Notes: generated by a model from the letters alone, not told the origin. A stretch of 64,000 nt of DNA from Cloacibacterium normanense (GCF_003860565.1 NZ_CP034157.1:1364001-1428000), one strand, 5' to 3'; shown: positions 43,434 through 52,855, counted from the first letter of the stretch. Numbers and translations are program-made.

Positions 43434-44840
43434 TTATAGTTTTTCTAAGTTTAAATTTTGAGTAGATTTCATTAGTTCTACTGCTGCTCTTCTTTGGTTG
43501 AAAACAGCAGTTTGATATTCTAATTCTGCGTTTTCTAAATCATTTTCTGCCTCTATCAATTGCGTAGATTTAATCAAACCATATCTGAATTCTTTTTCGG
43601 CTTGTGTCATTGCATTTTTAGCAATTTGTTTCGCCTTCGCTTTTAAGTCTACTTGCGCATTTGCAATGTTATAATTGGTTTGATTATTGGCTAAATTGAG
43701 TTGTAATTTTCTTTCAGCATCAGATTTTTTACTTTCTAAAATCTCTCTTTCTATTTTTGCTTTTTCTACTTCGTGTTTTCCTTCATTTCCATCAAAAACA
43801 TCCCATTTAAAACCAATTCCCGCTTGAAAAATTGGCAATAGATTAAGATTAGTCAAGTCATAATCTAGCTTTGCGCCAGTTCCCGGCATTAATTCTTTTG
43901 ATGAAGAAAGATTGGTATTATAAAATCCCATGTAGGAAAGCGAAGTCATGGCTTGAACTTTCGGAATCCACCACGTTTTTTCTGCTTTTATTTTGGCATC
44001 AATGGCTTTAATCCCAAAATCCAAAGCTTTTAATTCTGCTCTATTTTCGATGGTTTCATTGGTAAGCAAATAGTCTATTTTTTCTAAATCAGGATGGATG
44101 AGAGCAATTCTCTCTTTGTCAATTCCCGTTAAAACATTTAATTGCGTAATCAGCAATTCCTTTTTGCCTTCGTATTCTACCATTTTAGAATCCAAAGTAG
44201 CTTGTGCCAATTCTATTTTTTTGTAATCATAAGGAGTGATTAAGCCATAACCTAAAGCTTTTTCTGCTGTTTTTTTATTGGCATCGAGACGTTTTTTGCT
44301 TTCATCTAAAACTTTTTTAGATTCTATTACAAGTGCAAATTGATCATACGCTTTAGAAATCTGAGTAATGACTTCGTCTTGATTTTTGACTTGTAAAGCT
44401 TGAGTGGCATTATTTTTCTCGGTCAAAGCTTGTTTCAGATATTTTACTTTTCCGCCAGAATAAAGAAGCGCTTTTGCTTCAACTTTTGCGGCTGCATCAA
44501 AACCCGACAAAGTAAAATTATTATCAAAAGTTCCTTCTGGAAAAACCGCACCCGGAAAAATAGGTTTAATCGCAGGAATGGCAATTTCTGGTGAAAGGAA
44601 TTTTGCCGTAGCATTTAAATATTCTCCTTTTCCTGAAATTTCAACTTTGGGTAAGAAAATGTCTTTTAATTTTTGTTGGTCTAATCCATTTGCTTTAGAC
44701 TCTAAGTTTTGTTGTTCTATGGCAGCATCTTTGGTCATCGCTGCGTCTACTAATTCCTTGAATGAAGGAGCAGTTTGCGCAGAGAAGGACAAGGGAAAGC
44801 CCATCATTGCTGTAAAAATTAATGTTTTATAGTTTTTCAT
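43434..44840 (-). CDS. TolC family outer membrane protein of the exporter operon
   Basis: 468 residues from the ATG at 44840; the longer frame to 44906 reads through promoter and operator and is rejected. Signal peptide MKNYKTLIFTAMMGFPLSFSA is followed by an all-helical outer membrane efflux protein (KELVDAAMTKDAAIEQQNL, QVKNQDEVITQISKAYDQFAL). It is first in the operon and is preceded by the 16-base palindrome at 44892-44907, so it is probably repressor controlled. Confidence 0.88.
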   Translation of the reverse strand: MKNYKTLIFTAMMGFPLSFSAQTAPSFKELVDAAMTKDAAIEQQNLESKANGLDQQKLKDIFLPKVEISGKGEYLNATAKFLSPEIAIPAIKPIFPGAVFPEGTFDNNFTLSGFDAAAKVEAKALLYSGGKVKYLKQALTEKNNATQALQVKNQDEVITQISKAYDQFALVIESKKVLDESKKRLDANKKTAEKALGYGLITPYDYKKIELAQATLDSKMVEYEGKKELLITQLNVLTGIDKERIALIHPDLEKIDYLLTNETIENRAELKALDFGIKAIDAKIKAEKTWWIPKVQAMTSLSYMGFYNTNLSSSKELMPGTGAKLDYDLTNLNLLPIFQAGIGFKWDVFDGNEGKHEVEKAKIEREILESKKSDAERKLQLNLANNQTNYNIANAQVDLKAKAKQIAKNAMTQAEKEFRYGLIKSTQLIEAENDLENAELEYQTAVFNQRRAAVELMKSTQNLNLEKL

Positions 44841-44891
44841 TTTTAATGTTTGTTTACAGATGCAAAGTTGCGACGATTGAAAAAATATTCC

Positions 44892-44907
44892 TTTGACATT
44901 TGTCAAA
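44892..44907 (-). promoter_or_regulatory. Palindromic operator upstream of the TolC operon
   Basis: TTTGACATTTGTCAAA, a perfect 16-base inverted repeat (7+2+7), 52 bases upstream of the TolC ATG at 44840. The sequence class (TGACA/TGTCA) and length fit a TetR-family binding site. No TetR gene is adjacent in the operon; the regulator may be encoded elsewhere. Confidence 0.6.
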
Positions 44908-44912
44908 AAATA

Positions 44913-44943
44913 AAATCGCCCACAAAAAATTTTTGGGCGATTT
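44913..44943 (-). terminator. Terminator of the alpha-2-macroglobulin gene
   Basis: Perfect 10-base arms AAATCGCCCA/TGGGCGATTT around an A/T loop, 10 bases after the stop at 44953, with a T-rich tail on the minus strand. Confidence 0.85.
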
Positions 44944-44952
44944 CATTTTCAA

Positions 44953-47900
44953 TTATTCATTAATGGAAACCTTCGTTCCCTGTGTATGCGCATTCATTTG
45001 TGGCGCGTAATAATTCTGCATCGTAGTAATTCCGTTGCTGAACGTTCCCGCTGCATTACAAATATAATCATACTCAAAAACGTATTTTCCTTTCGGCATG
45101 TATTCGATGTAGAAATTGGTAGATGCATCCTTAGTTACCTGGTAATAACCCAAATTATTCTTCCATTGATAGCCAGAAAGTACGTCAACCGGCTCAAAAC
45201 CTGCGGCTCTCATATCTTTCAAATGAATAAATTCCATATTTCTATCGGTGTTCAGAATCATTCTGACCGTTACTTTATCCCCTATTTTTAGTGGCGAATT
45301 TTCTGTAATTTTCTGCAATTCTTCACCGTTTACCGTTTTCACTTTTTTGTACAATTCTTTGGTGATGGAAATATAACTTTCAGAAGATTTAATTTTGTCT
45401 AAATACTCATAATATTGCCAGAATAAACCACCTTGAACAATTCCAGCTCCTGGTTTTGTAATGGTTACTGTGGCTAAATTTTTATCTAATTTATCTGAAT
45501 TTACCGCAGATTTTACATAACCAGTTGCTTTTGTATCAGGATTTACCAAATCTTTTCCTCCCCAAATTATCGTGGCTTTATCATTTTCCGCAGAAGTCCA
45601 AGATTTTCCAGAATTGAGAATCGTATAAATCACTTCGGCGGTACTTCTAGAAGTATCCCAATTCGAAACTTCTTTCTGTGTAATCAGCCAAATTTTCATT
45701 TCTTCTACAAAATTTTGGTCGGTATTCAATTTATTGAACGCTTCCAAAGCACCAGCGTGATTTACGGTTTTTGAGGAATACCAACCCCAATCGTTGAGAT
45801 TTTGTTTCCAATACACCCCTTGAGTTTCGCTTTGTACAGAAGTTTCTTTCAGATAAGTCATTAATTTTTTAGAAACATCTTTTAAATTATACGCATCAAA
45901 AATCAATGCCGCTCTATGTAATCCAAAGAAAGTAAAATCAGTAATTTTAGCTGTTTTAGCTTTTGAAATCAATAAATCTTTCATTTTCTTGCCATCACCT
46001 TTAAACGGAAATTCTTTTTCCCAATAATGACGAGCATCCAAATAATCTAAAACATAATTACTCCAAACATTGCTTCGACTACGCTCAGCAACCGCCTTTA
46101 CATCGAAATATCTGCTCACTTCATTATCCACAAATTTCACCAATTGAGAAACCATTTCTTTTTGTTCCGAAGACTGATAATCTGCTAAATTCCCTTTCAA
46201 CCATTCATTAATTCTACCTAAATTTTTCAAAATATACAGCGAATTGTAGTAGGAACTTGGGTAACCAGCGTACCACGAAAAACCGCCATCAGGATTTTGC
46301 AATTTTTTCAGTTCGCTCCAATCCTCATTGATGGAATTTCGCATGGTATTGGCATCAAATAATCTTGCCAATTTCGCCATTTGTTCGGTTTCGTTTTTAG
46401 CATCTAAAACCCAAGGCGTTTCTTCTAACAATAATTGTTTCAATTCTTGGTTTTTCTCCAAATTTGAATTGAGTAAACCTTTGGCTTGATACTCATCAAA
46501 AACAGTTTTCAGTTTTGGATTGGCTTTGAAAATTTCAGACGCCAAAACATCAGCAAACCATTTATTGAAAACCACATCGGCAGAAAGATTATTATCATTC
46601 TTGAGACTTGGCAACGCAAAAATCACTTCCCAAATTGGGTTCGTAGTTAATTCTAAAGTGTTTGAAACATTCGTTGCTGTTTTAGAAGAATTATTTTTCA
46701 GATTTTCTAAAACAAAGGTCTTGGTTTGACCTTCTTTCACAAAAACCGGAACTGCATCTGTTACCAACATTCGGTTTGGCAAAACTGCGATTGCTTTTTG
46801 TTCACCATCAGAAAATTGACCAGCTTTCGCAACATTTTTAATGATAATAGAAGAAACTCCATTCGGAACTTTTACATTCCATTGAACGGTTGTGCTTCCA
46901 TTTGCATTGAGTGTAAATGATTGTTCTACGTTGTAACCAGCAGCTGCATTTAACTGGTTAATTCCAAATTTTTCAGTAATATCTTCATTGGTAAAAGCGT
47001 CTAATATTTGCAAATTCGCAAAACCTTTGAGTTGTTGAGTCGTTAAGTTGCTCAATTTAGCTTTGAAAACCAATTCATCACCTTCTCTCAAAAATCTAGG
47101 ATAATTAGGTGTTACCGAAAATTCTTTTTGGGTAACCACCGTTTTTTCTAAAGTGGCAACTTGCGCATCTTTGGTATGAGCTAGAAACATCAATTTCCAT
47201 TGTGTAAGAGCTTCTGGAGATGTAAATTCAAACGATACATTTCCGTTTTTATCCGTCATTAAATTTGGATAAAAAAATGCGGTTTCATTGAGATTGGCAC
47301 GAACTTTAACATTTTCTAAGTTTTCTTTTTTCTTTGCATAGCCAAGTGAAACCACTTCTTCTATATCCTTAGTTTTTACGGAATCTGTTACAGCTTCTGA
47401 CTTCATTGAAGCCATTCCTCTAATTTTGACATTTGAGGAAGGAACTGCACTTTCAGTTATTATGAGACCAGCTGCTCTTCCTCTTAACTGATAAGTAATT
47501 CCTCCATCAAACCAATCAAAATCCGGTCTATTCACACCGAAATTATCAAAATATTTTAGTCTTTTGCTGTAATATTTTTGGTCTAAACTTTCATTGATGC
47601 CGTATTGAGAAATCCAGTAAGGTTTGCTGTAAAGACTTTGCCAAGAATAAGTATTTACCGCAAATTGGTCTAAAGATTTATCATACATATTTGCCAAAAC
47701 TTCGGCAGTAATCTGATCGGTGAACGAAGTCGAACTGCCAGAAATTTTCACACTCCATTTTTCTTTAGAATTCGGTTGTAATTTATCTCTAAACGTTACC
47801 AATTCTATTTTAAAAGGCTTTTTATCCGAAGAAATTTTCACATCTTGCGAAACAGTTTGCACATCATTGAAAGCAATCATTTGAAACTGAACATTCAGAT

Positions 47901-50900
47901 TTTCTATGCTAATATCTTTCGGAAGTGGAACTTCGTAAACTAAAATTCCGTTTTTAATCGGTAATTGCTCAAATTGCGTTTTTCCATCACCGTTTTGAAC
48001 ATATACATTGACCATAGCATCTGGAATGGCTGAATAAACGTAGAATTTAGCCTTTTCAGTTCTGTTGTATTCTGCTTTTGCAAGTAAAACTTTTAAAAAT
48101 GGTTTTTGATTTTCTGCAAGTTTGGTTTTATCAAAAACTTCAAAAATTTTCTCCGTTTTGATGGTATCTTTTCCTTCGATGTTAAAGAGTTCTAGTTTGT
48201 ATTTTCCAGCGGAAAGTTTTCCTAAATCTAAATTGGTAATTGGTAATTGGTCATTAGTATTTGGACTTTCTATTCGTTCAAATATTTTGCTTTCAACTTT
48301 CTGTTCTTTTTCAGATTTTTCAAAATAATCATGTGGGAATTTCTGTACAAAAACTTCTTTGCTAAAGAAAGGCGCATTCTGAATTTCACTCTCAAAATTG
48401 GTTCTAAAAACTCTTTCTTGAGGTGATAATTTTGACAATTTTGCGGTGTAACTTTTCTTTAAAATCTGGTCATTGTAATTTTTAGTTTCAACTTTAAATT
48501 TTATATTTTCGTCTGTAAAATAATCTGTCACACTGAGCGGAGTCGAAGTGTTGGCTTCTGAAAGTGAAATATAATGGGAAACCGAAGCCACTTTTAGATT
48601 GGTTTGGTCAGATTGTGTTTCTCCGTTAATATCGGTAACAGAAGCATTGATTTGATAATTATCAATCTGTATTCCTTCTAAAGTTTCATCTTTTTTGAGG
48701 TCAATTTTTATGGTGAATTCCCCTTTTTCATTGGTTTTTACTTCACCAAGAATTGAGTTCTCGTTATCATTTCCACGAGGATACCACCAGAAATATCTCC
48801 AACGAATATTCTGTTTTTTGATTTCATAATTTACGGTAGCATTATTGAGCGGAACTCCCGAAAACATCATCGCTTTTCCTTGTAATTCTATGGTTTGTCC
48901 GTACTGATATTCTTGTTTTACCGGTTCAAAACTTACTTCAAATTTCGGACGTTTATATTCCTCTACTCGGAAACTTTTATAGCCGTCCATCACATAATCT
49001 GTGACTTCTTCATCGTCATTATCAACTTCTATAGAAAATTGTCCGTTCAGTTTTCCTTGTGGAAGCGTAAAACTTCCGTTCACAGAACCAAATTCATTGG
49101 TAGTTAAAGTTTGCGTAGAAATTTCTTCGCCATTTGTATCTTTCAAAGTGATATTTAATTTCACTTTTGGTGTTACTTTTTCTTTATTGGTTTCACTGCT
49201 AAAAGCGGTTCCAATTACTTTAAAATAAACAGTTTGTCCAGGTCTGTAAATCGCTCTGTCTAAGAAAATTTGCGCTTGTTCTACTTCATTTCTAGTGTTA
49301 AAAGAGGTATCATACTGATTGCCATAAACTTGCAAAAGATTCACATCATTGGTAGAAGGTTGACGAACCATAACATAGCGATAATAGCGTTTTTTATCAT
49401 TTTCTGGAATTTTGAAACCAGCTTTATCATCTGTAACTCCCGCAGATTTTTCTATATTTTGTTGAGCAACATATTCATAAAATTCTAAGTTTTCTTTTGG
49501 CAAAATTTTCCCATTTTTTCTGAGCACCAATTGCAATTCATTTTCGAAAATTTGTTGGTCTGATTTATTTTTAAAAATAATTCTAGAATTAGCGGCAATA
49601 AAATAAAAATGGTCTTGAACATTGCCATCTACCAAATATTCTCCCACGTAAATTCCCGAAGGAAGTGGCGCAATTTCCAGCGAAGTTTTATGAGAAGTGT
49701 AATCTTTAAAATTTTTCAGCGGAAAAGTTTCTTTTTTTACCAAAGTTTTCTTGAGTTGAGAAAAATAATCTTTGTTCCATGAATTATAAATATACTTCAA
49801 AAAGCCTTGATAATCAGATTTCACTTCATAAATATTGAGCGAAAACTGTGACGTATTTTTGTATTCTGCAACCAAATGAATCGGTTGGTTCGGCAAAGTG
49901 GACGTTTCAAATTTTATATTAACAAAAGGCTGTTTGATTTGATTTTCTTGATTTTTGATGTTTTCTAAAAATTTAGATTTTGGATAGGCTTTTTTCACTT
50001 TTTCAATCCAAGAAAGCGCTTCATCAAATTTTTGTTCTCCTTGAAGACTGGAAATGATTTCTTGAGCAATTAAAACCTTATACTCGTCTTCTGTTGCTGA
50101 ATTATAAAGAGAAATTAATTGTTCTTGTTTGTTTTTACAGTTGGTAAAAGCACATTCATCATTCAGTTTTTGATGTTTGAAGTACAATTGCGCATTTCCT
50201 GAATTTATAGCAATTAACGCATCATAAATTCCTAAAATTTTAGGCTGATTTTCTTTCAGTTCATTTTTAGTAAAATAACTATTATCTTGAAGATAATCAA
50301 TATATTGCATTGATTTATAATCAAAAAATGTAGGGAAATAAGCAATATCTTCTACTCCATCAAAAATCTCTGCATATTTTGAAATCGTGATTTTTTGTAA
50401 CGCTGCATCTTGTTTTGAAATTTCAGAAAAATATTGGACAAAATAATTTTTAAAATCTAATTTGCTCCATGTTTCGATTTGAGAAAAATCTTGCTTTTCG
50501 CCAGTATTTACATTCGTTCTTTGGTTAATTTCCCATTGATTTTCATCGTAATAATCTTGAAAAAAGTCTCCCAACAATACTTGAAAAACCAATTTTTGTT
50601 CGCCTTTTAATTTCTGGTCAAAAGATTCTAATTTTTTAAAAAATTGAGAAGCGGTGTCATTTTGAGTATCATCTTCGGTAAGGTCTGTCACGCTTAATTC
50701 CGCTTTCAAAGATTTAATCAATTGAATCGCGTTGTCTTCTGAAATCGCACGTTTCTGAATGTCTAAAATGAGCGGAAGATTAGATTTATAAGTTCCTTTC
50801 TTATAGTTTTCAGAAATTTTCTTCCATTGTTGGTCATAGTATTTTTGAGCTTTCATAGGAGTTATATTCCAAATGAGGAATAGTAAAATGAAGATTTGGG

Positions 50901-50919
50901 TTAGTTTTTTCATAATCAA
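44953..50919 (-). CDS. Alpha-2-macroglobulin family protein without thioester
   Basis: 1988 residues. Signal peptide (first ~24, ending PMKAQ), an N-terminal region unique to flavobacterial members, MG domains (YRPGQTVYFKVIGTAF, GEFTIKIDLKKDET), bait-like region, the A2M domain with FYPNLMTDKNGNVSFEFTSPEALTQWKLMFLAHT, a helical TED-like region, and a C-terminal receptor-like domain ending GTFSNGITTMQNYYAPQMNAH. In family members with a thioester this domain has CxEQ; here it reads LPSLKNDNNLSAD, so no thioester exists. A SusC-type signature (EEVVSLGYAKKKENL, with IRGMASM before it) is placed ahead of the A2M domain. M1 (50919) and M3 (50913) are both possible starts. It may trap proteases in the periplasm. 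Confidence 0.88.
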   Translation of the reverse strand: MIMKKLTQIFILLFLIWNITPMKAQKYYDQQWKKISENYKKGTYKSNLPLILDIQKRAISEDNAIQLIKSLKAELSVTDLTEDDTQNDTASQFFKKLESFDQKLKGEQKLVFQVLLGDFFQDYYDENQWEINQRTNVNTGEKQDFSQIETWSKLDFKNYFVQYFSEISKQDAALQKITISKYAEIFDGVEDIAYFPTFFDYKSMQYIDYLQDNSYFTKNELKENQPKILGIYDALIAINSGNAQLYFKHQKLNDECAFTNCKNKQEQLISLYNSATEDEYKVLIAQEIISSLQGEQKFDEALSWIEKVKKAYPKSKFLENIKNQENQIKQPFVNIKFETSTLPNQPIHLVAEYKNTSQFSLNIYEVKSDYQGFLKYIYNSWNKDYFSQLKKTLVKKETFPLKNFKDYTSHKTSLEIAPLPSGIYVGEYLVDGNVQDHFYFIAANSRIIFKNKSDQQIFENELQLVLRKNGKILPKENLEFYEYVAQQNIEKSAGVTDDKAGFKIPENDKKRYYRYVMVRQPSTNDVNLLQVYGNQYDTSFNTRNEVEQAQIFLDRAIYRPGQTVYFKVIGTAFSSETNKEKVTPKVKLNITLKDTNGEEISTQTLTTNEFGSVNGSFTLPQGKLNGQFSIEVDNDDEEVTDYVMDGYKSFRVEEYKRPKFEVSFEPVKQEYQYGQTIELQGKAMMFSGVPLNNATVNYEIKKQNIRWRYFWWYPRGNDNENSILGEVKTNEKGEFTIKIDLKKDETLEGIQIDNYQINASVTDINGETQSDQTNLKVASVSHYISLSEANTSTPLSVTDYFTDENIKFKVETKNYNDQILKKSYTAKLSKLSPQERVFRTNFESEIQNAPFFSKEVFVQKFPHDYFEKSEKEQKVESKIFERIESPNTNDQLPITNLDLGKLSAGKYKLELFNIEGKDTIKTEKIFEVFDKTKLAENQKPFLKVLLAKAEYNRTEKAKFYVYSAIPDAMVNVYVQNGDGKTQFEQLPIKNGILVYEVPLPKDISIENLNVQFQMIAFNDVQTVSQDVKISSDKKPFKIELVTFRDKLQPNSKEKWSVKISGSSTSFTDQITAEVLANMYDKSLDQFAVNTYSWQSLYSKPYWISQYGINESLDQKYYSKRLKYFDNFGVNRPDFDWFDGGITYQLRGRAAGLIITESAVPSSNVKIRGMASMKSEAVTDSVKTKDIEEVVSLGYAKKKENLENVKVRANLNETAFFYPNLMTDKNGNVSFEFTSPEALTQWKLMFLAHTKDAQVATLEKTVVTQKEFSVTPNYPRFLREGDELVFKAKLSNLTTQQLKGFANLQILDAFTNEDITEKFGINQLNAAAGYNVEQSFTLNANGSTTVQWNVKVPNGVSSIIIKNVAKAGQFSDGEQKAIAVLPNRMLVTDAVPVFVKEGQTKTFVLENLKNNSSKTATNVSNTLELTTNPIWEVIFALPSLKNDNNLSADVVFNKWFADVLASEIFKANPKLKTVFDEYQAKGLLNSNLEKNQELKQLLLEETPWVLDAKNETEQMAKLARLFDANTMRNSINEDWSELKKLQNPDGGFSWYAGYPSSYYNSLYILKNLGRINEWLKGNLADYQSSEQKEMVSQLVKFVDNEVSRYFDVKAVAERSRSNVWSNYVLDYLDARHYWEKEFPFKGDGKKMKDLLISKAKTAKITDFTFFGLHRAALIFDAYNLKDVSKKLMTYLKETSVQSETQGVYWKQNLNDWGWYSSKTVNHAGALEAFNKLNTDQNFVEEMKIWLITQKEVSNWDTSRSTAEVIYTILNSGKSWTSAENDKATIIWGGKDLVNPDTKATGYVKSAVNSDKLDKNLATVTITKPGAGIVQGGLFWQYYEYLDKIKSSESYISITKELYKKVKTVNGEELQKITENSPLKIGDKVTVRMILNTDRNMEFIHLKDMRAAGFEPVDVLSGYQWKNNLGYYQVTKDASTNFYIEYMPKGKYVFEYDYICNAAGTFSNGITTMQNYYAPQMNAHTQGTKVSINE
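46072..46095. repeat. Repeat-like tract inside the alpha-2-macroglobulin gene, copy 1
   Basis: The 18-base core GCTTCGACTACGCTCAGC, inserted in frame; on the gene strand it encodes VAERSRS just before NVWSNYVLDYLDARHYW. Two related tracts lie in the same gene at 47720-47738 and 48527-48553. Confidence 0.55.
48527..48553. repeat. Repeat-like tract inside the alpha-2-macroglobulin gene, copy 2
   Basis: GTCACACTGAGCGGAGTC with a following GAAGTG, the same core as at 46072 but in the opposite sense; the gene reads CACTTCGACTCCGCTCAGTG, encoding TSTPLSV, and the ends can pair as a short hairpin (CACT/AGTG). A weaker third copy is at 47720-47738 (TTCGACTTCGTTCA). Confidence 0.55.
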
Positions 50920-50960
50920 AAAAGATTTTTATTGCATTAGAATAAAATGTCACGAAAAAT

Positions 50961-50968
50961 CAAAAATA
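50961..50968 (-). promoter_or_regulatory. -7 box for the alpha-2-macroglobulin gene
   Basis: Minus-strand TATTTTTG, a full TAnnTTTG match, 42-48 bases upstream of the two possible starts. It lies in the 106-base divergent gap with the UbiA-like gene. Confidence 0.5.
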
Positions 50969-51013
50969 GATTCTTCATTTCGCTTTGCTTCATTCAGAAT
51001 GACAAAGTGTTTT

Positions 51014-51021
51014 TATATTTG
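51014..51021 (+). promoter_or_regulatory. -7 box for the UbiA-like gene
   Basis: TATATTTG, a full match, ending only 4 bases before the ATG at 51026, so transcription from it would give a leaderless mRNA. Confidence 0.5.
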
Positions 51022-51025
51022 CTTA

Positions 51026-51766
51026 ATGAACGTTATAAATTTACTAAAAAATATTCTACTAAAGTCGCAGATTTATGTTTCTCTTTGCGCAACGCTATTA
51101 GGCGTTTTCATCTTGCAAGAGCAAGAATCTTACCAAAATACTTTAGCATTCATCCTTTTCCTTACATTTTGGAATGGATATTTTTTCACCGTTTATCACA
51201 AAAGAAAATTTGCAAAAATTTGGAATATTTTAGGATTTGTTCTTATCAGTTCCATTCTTTTGAAATATTTTGACCTGAATTTTTACTTGAAATGGCTGAT
51301 TGTTTTAATTCTTGGTTTTATTTACAACGCAGATTTTTTGAACATTAATCTTCGACAATTTTCTTTGGTCAAAACTTTTTATGTGGGATTTATTTGGGCG
51401 CTGACTTTGGTCTGGTTTCCTCTGAAAGAAATGAATTGGGCGTGGTTTTTTATTATTTTTTTCTATACTTCTGCCATTACTTTTCCATTCGAAATTAGAG
51501 ATTTAAAACGAGATGATTTCACAACTTTACCTATGAAAATCGGCATTCAAAACACCAAATATTTGAGTTATATTTTTTTATGTTTGAGTTCAGTTTTGAC
51601 AATATATTTCCTGAAATTTGAATTTGCATTTTCGCTGTTCTTAACCTTTACCTTTGCCTCCATCTTAATTTATTTTTCACATCAAAAACGTGCAGATTGG
51701 TATTATTCTTTTTTAATGGAGAGTTTAAGCCTAATGCCGTTTTTAATTCTCGTTTTATTGAAGTAA
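51026..51766 (+). CDS. UbiA prenyltransferase-like membrane protein with one Asp motif lost
   Basis: 246 residues from the ATG at 51026; the frame is open 51 codons further, but that part overlaps both divergent promoters and a repeat-like tract (TTCATTCAGAATGACA). Seven to nine hydrophobic helices are present. UbiA enzymes move prenyl groups with Mg2+ held by two Asp-rich motifs. The second, EIRDLKRDD (about 180-188), is present; the first (NDxxDxxxD type) is lost, reading NGYFFTVYHKR. The protein may therefore be a relative with altered or no catalysis. The recF gene begins 10 bases downstream. Confidence 0.7.
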   Translation: MNVINLLKNILLKSQIYVSLCATLLGVFILQEQESYQNTLAFILFLTFWNGYFFTVYHKRKFAKIWNILGFVLISSILLKYFDLNFYLKWLIVLILGFIYNADFLNINLRQFSLVKTFYVGFIWALTLVWFPLKEMNWAWFFIIFFYTSAITFPFEIRDLKRDDFTTLPMKIGIQNTKYLSYIFLCLSSVLTIYFLKFEFAFSLFLTFTFASILIYFSHQKRADWYYSFLMESLSLMPFLILVLLK

Positions 51767-51775
51767 TTTTGCTAC

Positions 51776-52855
51776 ATGATCATCAAAAATCTGAAAATAT
51801 TCAATTTCAAAAATCACAGTGAAAATTCATTCGATTTTTCGCCAGAAATCAATTGTTTCGTGGGAAATAACGGCGCTGGAAAAACCAATATTCTGGATGC
51901 ACTTCATTATCTTTCGATGGCAAAAAGTTTTCTGGGAAATCTTGATGCTCAAAACATTTTACAGGACAGTGATTTTTTTGCGATAGAAGCAGAAATTCAA
52001 GGAGATGAAAAAAATGACATCATCAAAGTGCAATTGCCCAAAGAAGGTAAAAAAATCATTAAAAAAAATGATAAAACCTACGAAAGAATTGCAGACCACA
52101 TTGGATTTTTGCCAAGTGTAATGATTTCTCCCTATGATGCAAATCTCATTTCTGATGGCAGCGAAAGCAGAAGAAAGTTTCTAGATGCCATGATTTCTCA
52201 GACCGATTCTGATTATCTTTTTGCTTTGATTCAATACCAAAAAACGCTTCAACAAAGAAATGCATTACTCAAATATTTTGCTAAAAACAGAACTTTCGAC
52301 CTCGATTCTCTAGAAATATACAACGAACCTTTGACCAAATTTGGAACTCAAATTTTTGAAAAAAGACAACGATTCGTTGCATCAATTCTTCCTACAATTC
52401 AGCATTTTTACGAAATTATTTCAAAAGGAAACGAAAAAGTTACCGTGATTTATGATAGTAATTTGAATGAACAAAATTTTGAAGAAATCTTAAACGAAAA
52501 CCTCGAAAAAGACAGAGTTCTCACTTATACTTCACGAGGAATCCATAAGGATGATTTGCGCTTCGAAATGAACGGAAATTTGATTAAAAAATTCGGAAGT
52601 CAAGGTCAACAAAAATCTTTCCTTATTGCTCTGAAATTAGCTCAAATCAAAAGAATTAAAGACATCACGAATAAAAATCCTATTCTTCTTTTGGATGATA
52701 TTTTTGATAAGTTAGATGACAATAGAGTTTCTCAGTTGATAGAATTGGTAAACCAACAGAATTTCGGACAGATTTTCATTACAGATACACATAGAGAACG
52801 TACAGAATCTGTGGTGAAAAGGATTAATGAAGAAAGTAAGATTTTTCAGATTTAA
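51776..52855 (+). CDS. recF: DNA replication and repair protein RecF
   Basis: 359 residues. Walker A GNNGAGKTN (30-38) in the ABC-type SMC-like ATPase head, then the middle SDGSESRRKFLDAMISQ segment, the signature GSQGQQKSFLIALKLAQ and Walker B LLLDDIFDKLDDNR near the end. RecF with RecO/RecR loads RecA at gaps next to duplex DNA. It follows the UbiA-like gene by 10 bases and precedes the DUF721 gene by 14, so the three are one unit. Confidence 0.96.
   Translation: MIIKNLKIFNFKNHSENSFDFSPEINCFVGNNGAGKTNILDALHYLSMAKSFLGNLDAQNILQDSDFFAIEAEIQGDEKNDIIKVQLPKEGKKIIKKNDKTYERIADHIGFLPSVMISPYDANLISDGSESRRKFLDAMISQTDSDYLFALIQYQKTLQQRNALLKYFAKNRTFDLDSLEIYNEPLTKFGTQIFEKRQRFVASILPTIQHFYEIISKGNEKVTVIYDSNLNEQNFEEILNENLEKDRVLTYTSRGIHKDDLRFEMNGNLIKKFGSQGQQKSFLIALKLAQIKRIKDITNKNPILLLDDIFDKLDDNRVSQLIELVNQQNFGQIFITDTHRERTESVVKRINEESKIFQI

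Noticed and set aside
45020-45060. Plus-strand VAERSR-like peptide in an antisense frame of the alpha-2-macroglobulin gene
   Set aside because: The DNA on the gene strand codes for the normal conserved C-terminal domain (GTFSNGITT), so the resemblance to the AERSR repeat is chance.
50873-51025. 51-codon N-terminal extension of the UbiA-like protein
   Set aside because: It crosses the divergent promoters and a repeat-like tract, has no signal or membrane character and lies in the gap shared with the minus-strand gene.
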